This document shows positions 26,664-34,548 of a stretch of DNA of 64,000 nt, piece after piece. Location of the stretch: NCBI RefSeq assembly GCF_040045035.1, contig NZ_JBDZDS010000013.1, forward strand, positions 1 through 64,000, written 5' to 3'. The notes beneath the pieces are model-generated. The model saw nothing but the letters and a program-made list of their open reading frames with translations, was not told the origin of the DNA and ran no database searches. Each line of letters opens with the position of its first letter. The first letter of the stretch is position 1. Position numbers and translations under genes: made by a program. The DNA is from Pseudaminobacter sp040045035. GTDB lineage: Bacteria > Pseudomonadota > Alphaproteobacteria > Rhizobiales > Rhizobiaceae.

Positions 26664-27902
26664 ATGTTGACGCAGGTCGCAACGCTGGTCGCCGTCGTCG
26701 CCAGTATAGCGCTCACCTTTCGTGTTGAGCACGATCCAGGCACGGCCATGATAACAGTGACCGCAAGTGTCCTTGCGGCTTGGCTGTTGGCCGAAGGGGT
26801 GCCGACGCTGGTAAGATTACACGGACAGGCGCCCAAGCGCACCGAACCGTGGCAGGCGTTTTGGAAGAGAATCGTCACGAAACTCGTGGGGCTTGGCGCC
26901 CTGTCGGGGCTTGTCATCATTGCCTGTTTCTGCTTTCCCTTCTTCGCGAATTCGAGGGCTGTCACATGGCTCACGGAGTCTTTTCCCGGCCTGCTGGTGC
27001 CGATGGCGGTTCTAGTGCCGCTTACCGTCGCCTATTTTGTGCTTGCGGATCGCTATTCGGACGACCCTGACGACTATCTCCATCAGGTGGGGCGGGCCGT
27101 CCTGATGCGGGAATTCCGCGAAGCCGATATCGGCCTCGCATTGCGCATTCTCGTCATCAAATGCTTCTTCCTGGTCCTGATGTTCTCCAGCGGCATGGCG
27201 ATCTTTGAGTGGTTCTTCGACAATCCGTTCGCTGGACGCCCCTTCCTCTCAGAGGCCTGGTTCGAGGCGGCGGTCCGGGCTGTCTACCTTGTCGATGTCG
27301 TTTTGGCGGCAGGCGGATACTTCGCCACTTTCAAGCTGTTTGGCTGGCATGTGCGCGCCACGGAGACGAGCCTCCGGGGTTGGGTCGCCTGTCTTGTCTG
27401 CTACGAGCCATTTTTTCCAGCGCTCTCAAATGGCTTCGTCCCCTATGGGGAAGGACCGGGCTGGGACTCCATGCTGGCGGAGGGATCCGCACTCTTTGTT
27501 GTTTGGAGCATCGCGATCCTCTTGTGCCACACAGTCTATGTGTGGGCCACACTGGCGCTGGGACCGCGCTTTTCCAATCTGACGCATCGGGGCATCATCA
27601 CCAATGGTCCCTACCGCTTCGCCAAGCACCCGGCCTACCTTGCCAAGAACGCGGCCTGGTGGCTCTTCTCGCTTCCCGGCTTCGTCGCCAGCGGTTTTCC
27701 GGAGGGGGTCGTTCGGGCCGGGATGCTCGCGATCGTCAGTTTCATCTATGTTCAAAGGGCCATGGCAGAGGAACGTATGCTGAGCACCGATCCCGTCTAC
27801 AGGGCCTATGCGGACGAAATCGCGGCTCGTAGCCCGTGGCGAGCGGCAAGACGGTTGGCTGTCCTCATTCAGGAATCGATCCCCTTGAAGCGGACGGGCT
27901 GA
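26664..27902 (+). CDS. Integral membrane protein with ICMT/PEMT-type methyltransferase domain
   Basis: The 412-aa protein has about eight to ten hydrophobic segments. The C-terminal part resembles isoprenylcysteine carboxyl-methyltransferase and phospholipid methyltransferases: GIITNGPYRFAKHPAYLAKNAAWW supplies the HP and upstream Arg used in cofactor binding, and EERMLSTDPVYRAYADEI ends the fold. Such enzymes transfer methyl from S-adenosylmethionine to a lipidic thiol or amine. It runs convergently into the NlpC/P60-like gene, with 34 bases overlapping. The substrate and its link to the caspases are unknown; a membrane lipid or lipoprotein is possible. Confidence 0.75.
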   Translation: MLTQVATLVAVVASIALTFRVEHDPGTAMITVTASVLAAWLLAEGVPTLVRLHGQAPKRTEPWQAFWKRIVTKLVGLGALSGLVIIACFCFPFFANSRAVTWLTESFPGLLVPMAVLVPLTVAYFVLADRYSDDPDDYLHQVGRAVLMREFREADIGLALRILVIKCFFLVLMFSSGMAIFEWFFDNPFAGRPFLSEAWFEAAVRAVYLVDVVLAAGGYFATFKLFGWHVRATETSLRGWVACLVCYEPFFPALSNGFVPYGEGPGWDSMLAEGSALFVVWSIAILLCHTVYVWATLALGPRFSNLTHRGIITNGPYRFAKHPAYLAKNAAWWLFSLPGFVASGFPEGVVRAGMLAIVSFIYVQRAMAEERMLSTDPVYRAYADEIAARSPWRAARRLAVLIQESIPLKRTG

Positions 27903-29470
27903 TAACCCCGCATCAGAAGACCCACCAGCGGATAGACGTTGCGGCAGACGCGGCCCTTGCAGGCATTGGGCGAGGCTTCCATGACCTCCACCTTGCGGTC
28001 GTCGGTAAAGCGCATGAACAACATGACATGCGAGCCGGGCTTGTTCAGCGCGTCGCCCGGCTGCAGCGACCAAGGATTGGAAAGTCGACGTGTGATCTGG
28101 GGGATCGCCCGTGTCGCAACATGCGTCTTCAGGCCCCAGGCCTCACTCACGAAGCCAGAGCAATCCACGCCCAGGACGTTGGACTGCGGCGCACTCTTGG
28201 TACACACGTTGCCAGCGATACGGCCTTTTTCGATGCCGCTGACGAAATCCTCGAGCGTAGTCTTGCAACCCCAGCAATAGGGAACGCCGGTAACCTCCTG
28301 GCCAAGCTTGCCGACGAGGTAACGGGGGCGGCGAAGACGATCGAGGTTGGCGCAGCCGGGGCCGGGATTCTTGCCATAGGCGCTCGGCGTCACTCGCCAG
28401 TTGATACCTTCGAAAGCAAACGCGCGTTCGATGATGTCGTTTCGGGTCTTCGGCACAACCGCGAGCTTCGGCGCCTTGCCGGGCTTGCCCTCGCGTATCG
28501 GTTGGGCGGGCCGTTCTGCCGCCAGCTTCTGCCCCGGGACCCGACCGGCGAGGCGGAGCACCTGGGCCCTGCCTTGCTCGGAACGCAGGAAAAGCACGTC
28601 GCCACGCGGACCGATGGCGACGAATCGGCGCGAGAAAACGGTATCTGGACCGATCGGCAGATCAAAGACACGTTCCACAGTCCCGTCAGGCGTGAAGCGC
28701 ACAACCATCATGCCGCCTCTTTGCGGCGCACCTGAGGGAATCAACTCCACCAGCGCATAGGGTCTTCCCGTCGCATCGACGTCTAGAATCTCGACCGTTC
28801 CCACCTCGTCTTCGGCAGATAGGTCGAGAGATGCGAAATTGACCTCCGACCCGCGCAGGCGCAGCAGGACCCGCACCGAATAGACCGAAGGGATGGAAAC
28901 TTCGGCAACGATGTCGCCCAGTCCCCGGCTCGGTACATATTGCGTGACAGATGGCCGCGAGCGGTTTTCCGCGCTTCTGCCGATGTCATCCATGATGCTG
29001 TTGAGAGGTCCGGCAGGCGAAGAGCCCATCGAGGCGAAAACGGAACGCGCATATTCGTCGGACTCCTCACTTTCCGCGACACGCAGCGTCTGAGAGCGGC
29101 CTTCCTCACCCGACCTTTCGAGCGGCACAATGCCATCTGACCAGAGGTAAAGACCATCGTGAATGACGGCGAGGTCCTCGGCTGCCATGTCTTCAGGCAA
29201 CGGCAGGATCGACGGCTCCGCCTGGGAGCGCTCGGCGTTCACTGCGATGACCCTGTTGTTGTTCTGGTCGAGGATATAGATCGTGCCCTCGTCGCCCACA
29301 GTTATCGCGGCGGGGCCGGAGGCCTCCACCTCTTCATTGGCGGGTATGATGCCGACCGAGCGGGCACCACTGCCGCTGCGAAATTCGATGACCGTTTCGT
29401 CCTTGGCGAGAACGGGCGTTGCGAACACGACTGCTGCGACAACCGGAAAATGCCAATTGAACCAGCGCAT
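27869..29470 (-). CDS. Exported beta-propeller protein with NlpC/P60-like cysteine hydrolase domain
   Basis: The 533-aa protein has a signal peptide (about 1-22). An NHL/WD-like propeller region (about 50-310) includes TVGDEGTIYILDQNNNRVIAV and VAIGPRGDVLFLRSEQGR. The C-terminal domain (about 350-530) has the NlpC/P60 pattern: GVDCSGFVSEAWGL with Cys437, and LNKPGSHVMLFM with His481. Such domains cut peptidoglycan stem peptides or amide/thioester bonds. It is transcribed divergently from the 196-aa gene at 29624; the shared 153-bp gap contains the 17-bp palindrome at 29544. It probably acts in the periplasm, perhaps opening the wall for the surface machinery. Confidence 0.78.
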   Translation of the reverse strand: MRWFNWHFPVVAAVVFATPVLAKDETVIEFRSGSGARSVGIIPANEEVEASGPAAITVGDEGTIYILDQNNNRVIAVNAERSQAEPSILPLPEDMAAEDLAVIHDGLYLWSDGIVPLERSGEEGRSQTLRVAESEESDEYARSVFASMGSSPAGPLNSIMDDIGRSAENRSRPSVTQYVPSRGLGDIVAEVSIPSVYSVRVLLRLRGSEVNFASLDLSAEDEVGTVEILDVDATGRPYALVELIPSGAPQRGGMMVVRFTPDGTVERVFDLPIGPDTVFSRRFVAIGPRGDVLFLRSEQGRAQVLRLAGRVPGQKLAAERPAQPIREGKPGKAPKLAVVPKTRNDIIERAFAFEGINWRVTPSAYGKNPGPGCANLDRLRRPRYLVGKLGQEVTGVPYCWGCKTTLEDFVSGIEKGRIAGNVCTKSAPQSNVLGVDCSGFVSEAWGLKTHVATRAIPQITRRLSNPWSLQPGDALNKPGSHVMLFMRFTDDRKVEVMEASPNACKGRVCRNVYPLVGLLMRGYQPVRFKGIDS

Positions 29471-29543
29471 TGTCCTGCCCTCATGGTCAGCCCGATATTA
29501 TATAAAAGGTAAAATAGATATCGCGCCCCGGCAAGAACAGCGG

Positions 29544-29560
29544 CTCCAAACAATTTGGAG
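29544..29560. promoter_or_regulatory. 17-bp palindrome, site 1 (CTCCAA-N5-TTGGAG)
   Basis: CTCCAAACAATTTGGAG is a perfect dyad apart from its centre base, placed mid-way between the NlpC/P60-like gene (ATG 73 bases away) and the divergent 196-aa gene (63 bases away). The same pattern recurs at 30240 (one mismatch), 30820 and 42453. It is a candidate operator of a common regulator. Confidence 0.65.
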
Positions 29561-29623
29561 ATCATGGCGTGCAATAGTACAAAGACTTGACGACGCAGAG
29601 CTTTCCCGGCAAGGAGGCCGCTC

Positions 29624-30214
29624 ATGCTGGAATGGACAGGTAATGAGCTTGCGCTCGACGTGAGCGTTCTGGAACAGGTCCGTGCGGCGAGGATCGATTT
29701 TTCAGATCGCGTTTGCGCTGCTTCGTTTCGCGACGACGAAAAGCACCTGGCCCAGCTCCGCTCGGAGTGCACCTATCTGATGGCCGAGTTTCTCTATTCG
29801 ATGAAGGTCTTCGGCATCACCACGATCGAGGACGTCGAACGCTTCGTCGATCTGCACAACGACTACATCGTCACGCTTACCCGCGATCCGGCAAAACTGA
29901 GGCGGCTTGGCCTTACCGCCGAGCGAGCGCTGGCCGCCATGTTCACCGCCGACACGAAACCCAGGCTCATCCAGAACTGGTCGGAGCGAGCAGGCGCGAT
30001 CGACCAATCCAATCTTTCGCGCTTTCTCTTCTCGGTCATGTCCAGCGAGACGTGCCGCAAGACGGTGATTGATTTCGAGGCGGCCGGTTTCATGTGCCGC
30101 AAACGTTCCCCTTACGGTACCGTAGTCGTCTGGTCGACAGGAAAGATCGAGGAAATTTTTGGCGAAATGCTGCGCGACCTGCGACGTAGTCTGGGGGCGC
30201 TCAAGGTTCTATAG
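29624..30214 (+). CDS. Small helical protein with winged-helix-like C-terminus, candidate local regulator
   Basis: The 196-aa protein has no signal peptide or membrane segment. Residues 1-110 are predicted mostly helical. The end (LSRFLFSVMSSETCRKTVIDFEAAGFMCRKRSPYGTVVVWSTGKIEEIFGEMLRDLRRSL) has the helix-helix-recognition helix-beta wing pattern of MarR-like DNA-binding domains. It is the only plausible DNA-binding protein in the 23-53 kb block, and its own promoter carries the shared palindrome. I infer that it may be the regulator of the protease and Tad loci; this is not established by motif. Confidence 0.5.
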   Translation: MLEWTGNELALDVSVLEQVRAARIDFSDRVCAASFRDDEKHLAQLRSECTYLMAEFLYSMKVFGITTIEDVERFVDLHNDYIVTLTRDPAKLRRLGLTAERALAAMFTADTKPRLIQNWSERAGAIDQSNLSRFLFSVMSSETCRKTVIDFEAAGFMCRKRSPYGTVVVWSTGKIEEIFGEMLRDLRRSLGALKVL

Positions 30215-30239
30215 ATGGGCCGCCATTCGAATTTTCGCC

Positions 30240-30256
30240 CTCCCAGCGTCTTGGAG
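30240..30256. promoter_or_regulatory. 17-bp palindrome, site 2 (one mismatch)
   Basis: CTCCCAGCGTCTTGGAG matches CTCCAA-N5-TTGGAG except for one base in the left half. It lies 81 bases upstream of the secreted 125-aa gene, just after the 196-aa gene. Confidence 0.45.
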
Positions 30257-30337
30257 GCGGAGCCGTTGCCATCGCTGCCCGCTCTACTTATTGTCGACAC
30301 GACGCAATCGACGGCCTTGATACGGATTGAAAAACCG

Positions 30338-30715
30338 ATGACCAAGTCCAGACTGCTAGTCTTCACCTCCGGTCTTTGCCTGTCGGTTTGCTGTGCCGGT
30401 TTCTCCTATGCCGGTGAGGCCGAGGATGCGCTGTCCGCTCGCAATCCGGCGCTTGCCGAGCTTCGCGGGAAGGACGCGAATGCATTCGCGGCGGCGGCGG
30501 CCGTCATAATCGAACAGGAACGTCAGCTTGGTCTCGAGCCGGGCAGCGACCTCCCGCCAGATACGGCTTTAGGCGGCCGTGGCATGGGGGGTGCCCCGGG
30601 CCGGGAATTTACCACCGGCAACCCGGATATCCTCTGGCTCTACAATTCCTCGCCCGAGGGCATGAGCGACCTGATCTCGATCCTCAAATCGGCCGGCCAA
30701 AAGCCGAAACCATAA
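30338..30715 (+). CDS. Small exported protein of unknown function
   Basis: The 125-aa protein has a signal peptide (MTKSRLLVFTSGLCLSVCCAGFSYAGE). The mature part is acidic and Ala-rich, then Gly-rich (LGGRGMGGAPGREF), ending SSPEGMSDLISILKSAGQ. I start at the ATG at 30338, where the signal sequence begins; a longer frame to 30215 reads through the palindrome and shows no domain. No family recognised. It lies between the putative regulator and the OmpA operon and is probably another periplasmic part of the locus. Confidence 0.6.
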   Translation: MTKSRLLVFTSGLCLSVCCAGFSYAGEAEDALSARNPALAELRGKDANAFAAAAAVIIEQERQLGLEPGSDLPPDTALGGRGMGGAPGREFTTGNPDILWLYNSSPEGMSDLISILKSAGQKPKP

Positions 30716-30819
30716 TTTTAAGCTGACGCCCTCCTGTTTAGTTTTCGCATCGGCGGCTGATTGCCAGAATAGCCGTGACGTAAACGGCCTTTCCTTTTTC
30801 TTATTCCTGCGCTTCCAGG

Positions 30820-30836
30820 CTCCAAGTCAGTTGGAA
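30820..30836. promoter_or_regulatory. 17-bp palindrome, site 3
   Basis: CTCCAAGTCAGTTGGAA has both half-sites of the YTCCAA-N5-TTGGAR pattern. It lies 99 bases upstream of the OmpA-type gene, which heads the OmpA - caspase - trypsin/caspase operon. Confidence 0.6.
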
Positions 30837-30935
30837 CCTTCCATCTGCCAAGTAGAGCGTCGCCACATCAATTTTGCGAGGAGATGCTATTCTCATCAAC
30901 GATACAGTGTGAGATTGTTCGAACAGGAGGTTTCC

Positions 30936-32894
30936 ATGCAGAACCGCAAAGCCATCCTAGCAGCAGCCACCTTTCTCTGCCTGTTCCCTCTTGCTCCTGT
31001 TTCACTCGCACAGTCCGAAGGCGGCCTGGCAGCAACTTCCGCGCAGGCCGGTCCGGTCACCGTGACCTTCGATCGCGCCGAAGCCAAATATGCCATCGGC
31101 GAGATCGTCGGCCTCTTCATCCAGTCGAGCGAAAACGCCTTCGTAACAGTGCTGAACGTGTCGCCGAATGGCAATGTCGTCAAACTGTTTCCCAACAAGT
31201 TCCAGCCCGAAAGCCTGGTTCCCGCTGGCGAGCGAGTGCAGGTGCCGGACCCTGCGAGTGGCGCGCAGTTGCAGGTGTCCGGGCCCGTCGGGCAGGAGCA
31301 GATCAAGGTCTTCTATTCCAACAAGCCGCTCGACATATTCGCCGATATCGGCGGAGGCAGCGACGGCATGTTCCGTTCGATCGACGGCGGTATGGACGAG
31401 GTTTCACGCAGCCTCGATCAGGCACGCAGTCTCGGCGCGAAAATCAAGAGCCGCACGCTCACCCTCACCACGGTCGAAAGCCTGCCCGCCCCCGCCGTGA
31501 CGGGCACATCGGAACCTGAAACAACGAAAGCGATCGAGGAGACCACGTCGCCCGCGAAGCCCGCCGACGATACCCCAGGCAAGCCGAAACCCTCGCAGAC
31601 CGCGACGGCGGCCGAGCTTCCGAAGAAGAAGCCTGAAACCAAGCAGGTTGCGAGCAACAAACCGAAACCGAAGGCCTACCACGTCGCGCCCAAGCTGGCC
31701 CCCGGCCAGGTTCTCGCCGCTGACGAACTGGAACTCGTAGGCAAGGCACCCAACACCAAGACCATCTTTGCTTCCTCGTCGAAGCCCCACCAGTCGCAGG
31801 CGGCACAACAGGCCCCGCAAATGCAGCTTCCGCAGTTCCAGATGCCGCAGATGCAGATGCCCCAAATTCAGATGCCGCAAATCCAGCTACCGCAGCTGCA
31901 GTTGCCCGGCGGCATGCAGCTTCAGCTTCCGCAACTTCAGATCCCGACCGGACGCTCCGCCGAGCGGGAGGAGACTGCTGGAACCGCAACGGCGCTGGCG
32001 AGCGCGGGAGCGCCCCAGGTCTGCGTCCAAATGCTGGACAAGCTGAACGCCTCCATTACTGCGAAGGACATAGCGACCGCCGCGACCGACGCGGACGCCA
32101 TTGCGGTAAGCGCCGAATGCGGCCAGTTCCAGATTGTGGCGCAGCGTCGGATCGCCACAATGCGCCTTTCAACTGCCCAAGAAATGATGGCGGACGACCG
32201 ACCGCTCGCCGACTACGAAGCCCTGCTTATTGAGGCTGGGAGTCCCAGGGTTCTCTGGCAGGCCTCCGCCACGCTGGGGGAAGTCCACTTCGACGAGCGC
32301 CGGTTCGCCGATGCAGCCGCCGAATTCCAGCAGGCGATCGAAATCATCAAGAATGAAACTCGCACGCCGAAGGCTCCCTCTGCCGATATCATTAAAGACC
32401 TCATCCAGCGTGCCGCGCAGGCGCGAATCCTCGCCGCAAATCCGTCGAACGAAAACCCGCAGGGCACTTTCGTGCCAGTCGAGAAGGACCATCGCAGCGG
32501 CATGCTGGGGGGCATCTATTCGCAGGACGTTCGCGGCATCAGGCCGGTCTCCATTCCCGTGCCGATCACCTTCGAGTTCAACGAATCCAAGTTCACGCCG
32601 ATCGGCTCCGAAGCCGCGCAGGAACTGCTGGAAGCGATAAAGGAGCAGAAACCCGGCCGCGTCGTCCTCGTGGGCCACACAGACCGGCGCGGCGGTGACG
32701 ACTACAATCAGAAGCTCTCCGTGCGCCGGGCGCAGGCGGTCGCGGATTTCCTGAAAAGCAACGGCATCGAGGCGTCGATCGAGGCCGACGGCCGCGGCGC
32801 TTCCGAACCGGTCGACGTGGCGACCACCACCGCCAACCTCACCGATGAGGACATCGACGCTCTGAACCGCCGTGTCGAATGGCGGCACGAGTAG
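30936..32894 (+). CDS. OmpA-family protein with N-terminal DUF4384-like domain
   Basis: The 652-aa exported protein has a signal peptide (about 1-25). A DUF4384-like domain (about 35-125) reads VTFDRAEAKYAIGEIVGLFIQSSENAFVTVLNVSPNGNVVKLFPNKF. A Pro/Lys linker and a Met/Gln/Leu-Pro repeat (about 293-337) follow, then a helical repeat region and the OmpA C-terminal peptidoglycan-binding domain (about 530-652; VLVGHTDRRGGDDYNQKLSVRRAQAV). AGGAGG precedes the ATG at 30936. The same DUF4384 domain is fused to the trypsin-caspase protein, so the two may interact. It probably anchors the complex to the wall. Confidence 0.85.
   Translation: MQNRKAILAAATFLCLFPLAPVSLAQSEGGLAATSAQAGPVTVTFDRAEAKYAIGEIVGLFIQSSENAFVTVLNVSPNGNVVKLFPNKFQPESLVPAGERVQVPDPASGAQLQVSGPVGQEQIKVFYSNKPLDIFADIGGGSDGMFRSIDGGMDEVSRSLDQARSLGAKIKSRTLTLTTVESLPAPAVTGTSEPETTKAIEETTSPAKPADDTPGKPKPSQTATAAELPKKKPETKQVASNKPKPKAYHVAPKLAPGQVLAADELELVGKAPNTKTIFASSSKPHQSQAAQQAPQMQLPQFQMPQMQMPQIQMPQIQLPQLQLPGGMQLQLPQLQIPTGRSAEREETAGTATALASAGAPQVCVQMLDKLNASITAKDIATAATDADAIAVSAECGQFQIVAQRRIATMRLSTAQEMMADDRPLADYEALLIEAGSPRVLWQASATLGEVHFDERRFADAAAEFQQAIEIIKNETRTPKAPSADIIKDLIQRAAQARILAANPSNENPQGTFVPVEKDHRSGMLGGIYSQDVRGIRPVSIPVPITFEFNESKFTPIGSEAAQELLEAIKEQKPGRVVLVGHTDRRGGDDYNQKLSVRRAQAVADFLKSNGIEASIEADGRGASEPVDVATTTANLTDEDIDALNRRVEWRHE
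31814..31946 (+). repeat. Tandem repeat encoding (M/L)-Q-(M/L/I)-P units
   Basis: A run of 9-base to 15-base units (CAGATGCCGCAGATG and variants) encodes alternating Gln, Met/Leu/Ile and Pro over about 44 residues. This should form an extended amphipathic linker between the DUF4384-like part and the OmpA part. Confidence 0.65.
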
Positions 32895-32910
32895 GAAAGC
32901 GAGGCCGGCC

Positions 32911-34548
32911 ATGCGCACGCGTGTTCTGATGAGATCCGCCGCGTCGGCCCTGTTTTTCCTGACGGCTGCTGTGGGCCATGCGAAAGAAATCACCGCGCCG
33001 GAGCACGGCGTCGTCCGGGCGGTTCTGATCGGCATTGACCTCTACCGCAATGTGCCGCCGTTGCGAGGGGCAGTGGCGGATGCCGAGGATCTTTCGCTCT
33101 CGCTGCGCTCCGTCGGCGTCGAAGACATGAGCTTACTGAAAAACGGCGATGCCAGCCGCGACAACATCCTGAAGGCGATCGAGAGTGTCACGCAGAGAAC
33201 GGGGCCGGGCGATCTTGTGGTGCTCGGCATCGCCGGCCACGGCTCGAGCGAGCCGGAACGGCTGAAAGGCTCGAAACCTAATGGCCGCGACGAGGTCTAT
33301 GTGCTCGCCGGCTTCGACACGCGCCTACCGGGGTCACGGGAGCGAATTTTCGGCGACGAGTTCAAGGCGCTTATCCGTGGACTGGAGGCGAAGGGAGCCG
33401 ATGTGCTTTTTGTCGCCGACACCTGCCACGCCGGCGGGATGACCCGCGCGGTCGATCCCCGCAGCGAGGAGATCGTCTGGAGGCAGGTACCGTCCTACAA
33501 GATCGAGGAGGACGATCTGGCGCCCATCTCCACGACCGCCGATGCACTCGCGACCAGTTTCGATTTCAAACGGCTGACATTTCTCGCCGCCGTCGATGAG
33601 AACTCCAAGTCACCGGAAATTTCCATTCCCGGCGTTTCGCAGAAGCGTGGCGCACTGAGCTACGCCGTCGCACGCGCGTTTCAGGGAGCCGCCGACCGAA
33701 ACGGCGACGGGAAAGTCACACGCCGTGAGCTTTTCGAATACACGCGCCAGGCCGTCTACCAGTTCACCAACCAGCGGCAGAACATCTTTACCGAAAGCCC
33801 GCCGGACGACGATCTCGATCGCTCGATTGTCTTCACTTACGCAGGCGCGATGCCGCAAGGCACGGAGGCCGCGCCGGACGCCGGCCAAACGCAGACGCCG
33901 TCCGAAGGAAAGTTGACCGACCACGTTGCGGTCGCGGTTCTCGACGGCCGGCCGGTACTTGAAGGAATTGCTCCGGCCGTGACACCATACGAACTCACGG
34001 AAGTCGCCGATGCGCGGCTTGTCTTCGATTCTGCCCGGCGAGAGGCCGTCGCAGACGGAGACGTGATCGCCACCGATGTCGGGCCGGAAGATGTTCCCTT
34101 CGTGGTCGACCGTATGGCGGCTCTGGCCGCCTTGAAGCGATTGGGCGGGCAAAATCCGGAAACCGTTCGCGTAACTCCGTCCGACAAGGTTCACCAGGCG
34201 GGGGAGCAAGCGGGCATCTCAATGCCGGGCATCGCCGGTCGGCATCTTGTCCTCTTCGACGTGGCGGGTGATGGTACTGTGCAGGTCCTTTATCCCGAGG
34301 CGCGCGATCCCACCGGGCCGATGCCTGGAGATTTCAACCTCGACCTCAAGGTCGTCGCCCCCTTCGGGACGGATCTTCTTGTCGCCATTACCTCAGAGGC
34401 CCCCATGCCTATGCTGGTGGACTTCCTGCGTCAAAACGACCAGCGCCGCGCCGCCGGCGGCGTTGCTACCCAGCTCGAAAAGCTCCTCCCGCCCGATGCG
34501 CGCGTCGGATTCTCCGTTCTCTACACGTCCGCCGGAGCCAGGCCATGA
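32911..34548 (+). CDS. Exported caspase-domain protein
   Basis: The 545-aa protein has a signal peptide (about 1-24) and a caspase domain about 33-285: VLIGIDLYRNVPPLRGAVADAEDL, catalytic His110 in GIAGHGSSE and Cys172 in VADTCHAGG. An EF-hand-like loop DRNGDGKVTRRE at about 262-273 suggests calcium dependence, as known for other metacaspases. The C-terminal half (about 320-545) includes LVLFDVAGDGTVQVLYPE and FGTDLLVAITSEAPM, reminiscent of a DUF4384-like beta domain. It lies 16 bases after the OmpA gene and overlaps the next gene by 4 bases, so they form an operon. Confidence 0.88.
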   Translation: MRTRVLMRSAASALFFLTAAVGHAKEITAPEHGVVRAVLIGIDLYRNVPPLRGAVADAEDLSLSLRSVGVEDMSLLKNGDASRDNILKAIESVTQRTGPGDLVVLGIAGHGSSEPERLKGSKPNGRDEVYVLAGFDTRLPGSRERIFGDEFKALIRGLEAKGADVLFVADTCHAGGMTRAVDPRSEEIVWRQVPSYKIEEDDLAPISTTADALATSFDFKRLTFLAAVDENSKSPEISIPGVSQKRGALSYAVARAFQGAADRNGDGKVTRRELFEYTRQAVYQFTNQRQNIFTESPPDDDLDRSIVFTYAGAMPQGTEAAPDAGQTQTPSEGKLTDHVAVAVLDGRPVLEGIAPAVTPYELTEVADARLVFDSARREAVADGDVIATDVGPEDVPFVVDRMAALAALKRLGGQNPETVRVTPSDKVHQAGEQAGISMPGIAGRHLVLFDVAGDGTVQVLYPEARDPTGPMPGDFNLDLKVVAPFGTDLLVAITSEAPMPMLVDFLRQNDQRRAAGGVATQLEKLLPPDARVGFSVLYTSAGARP

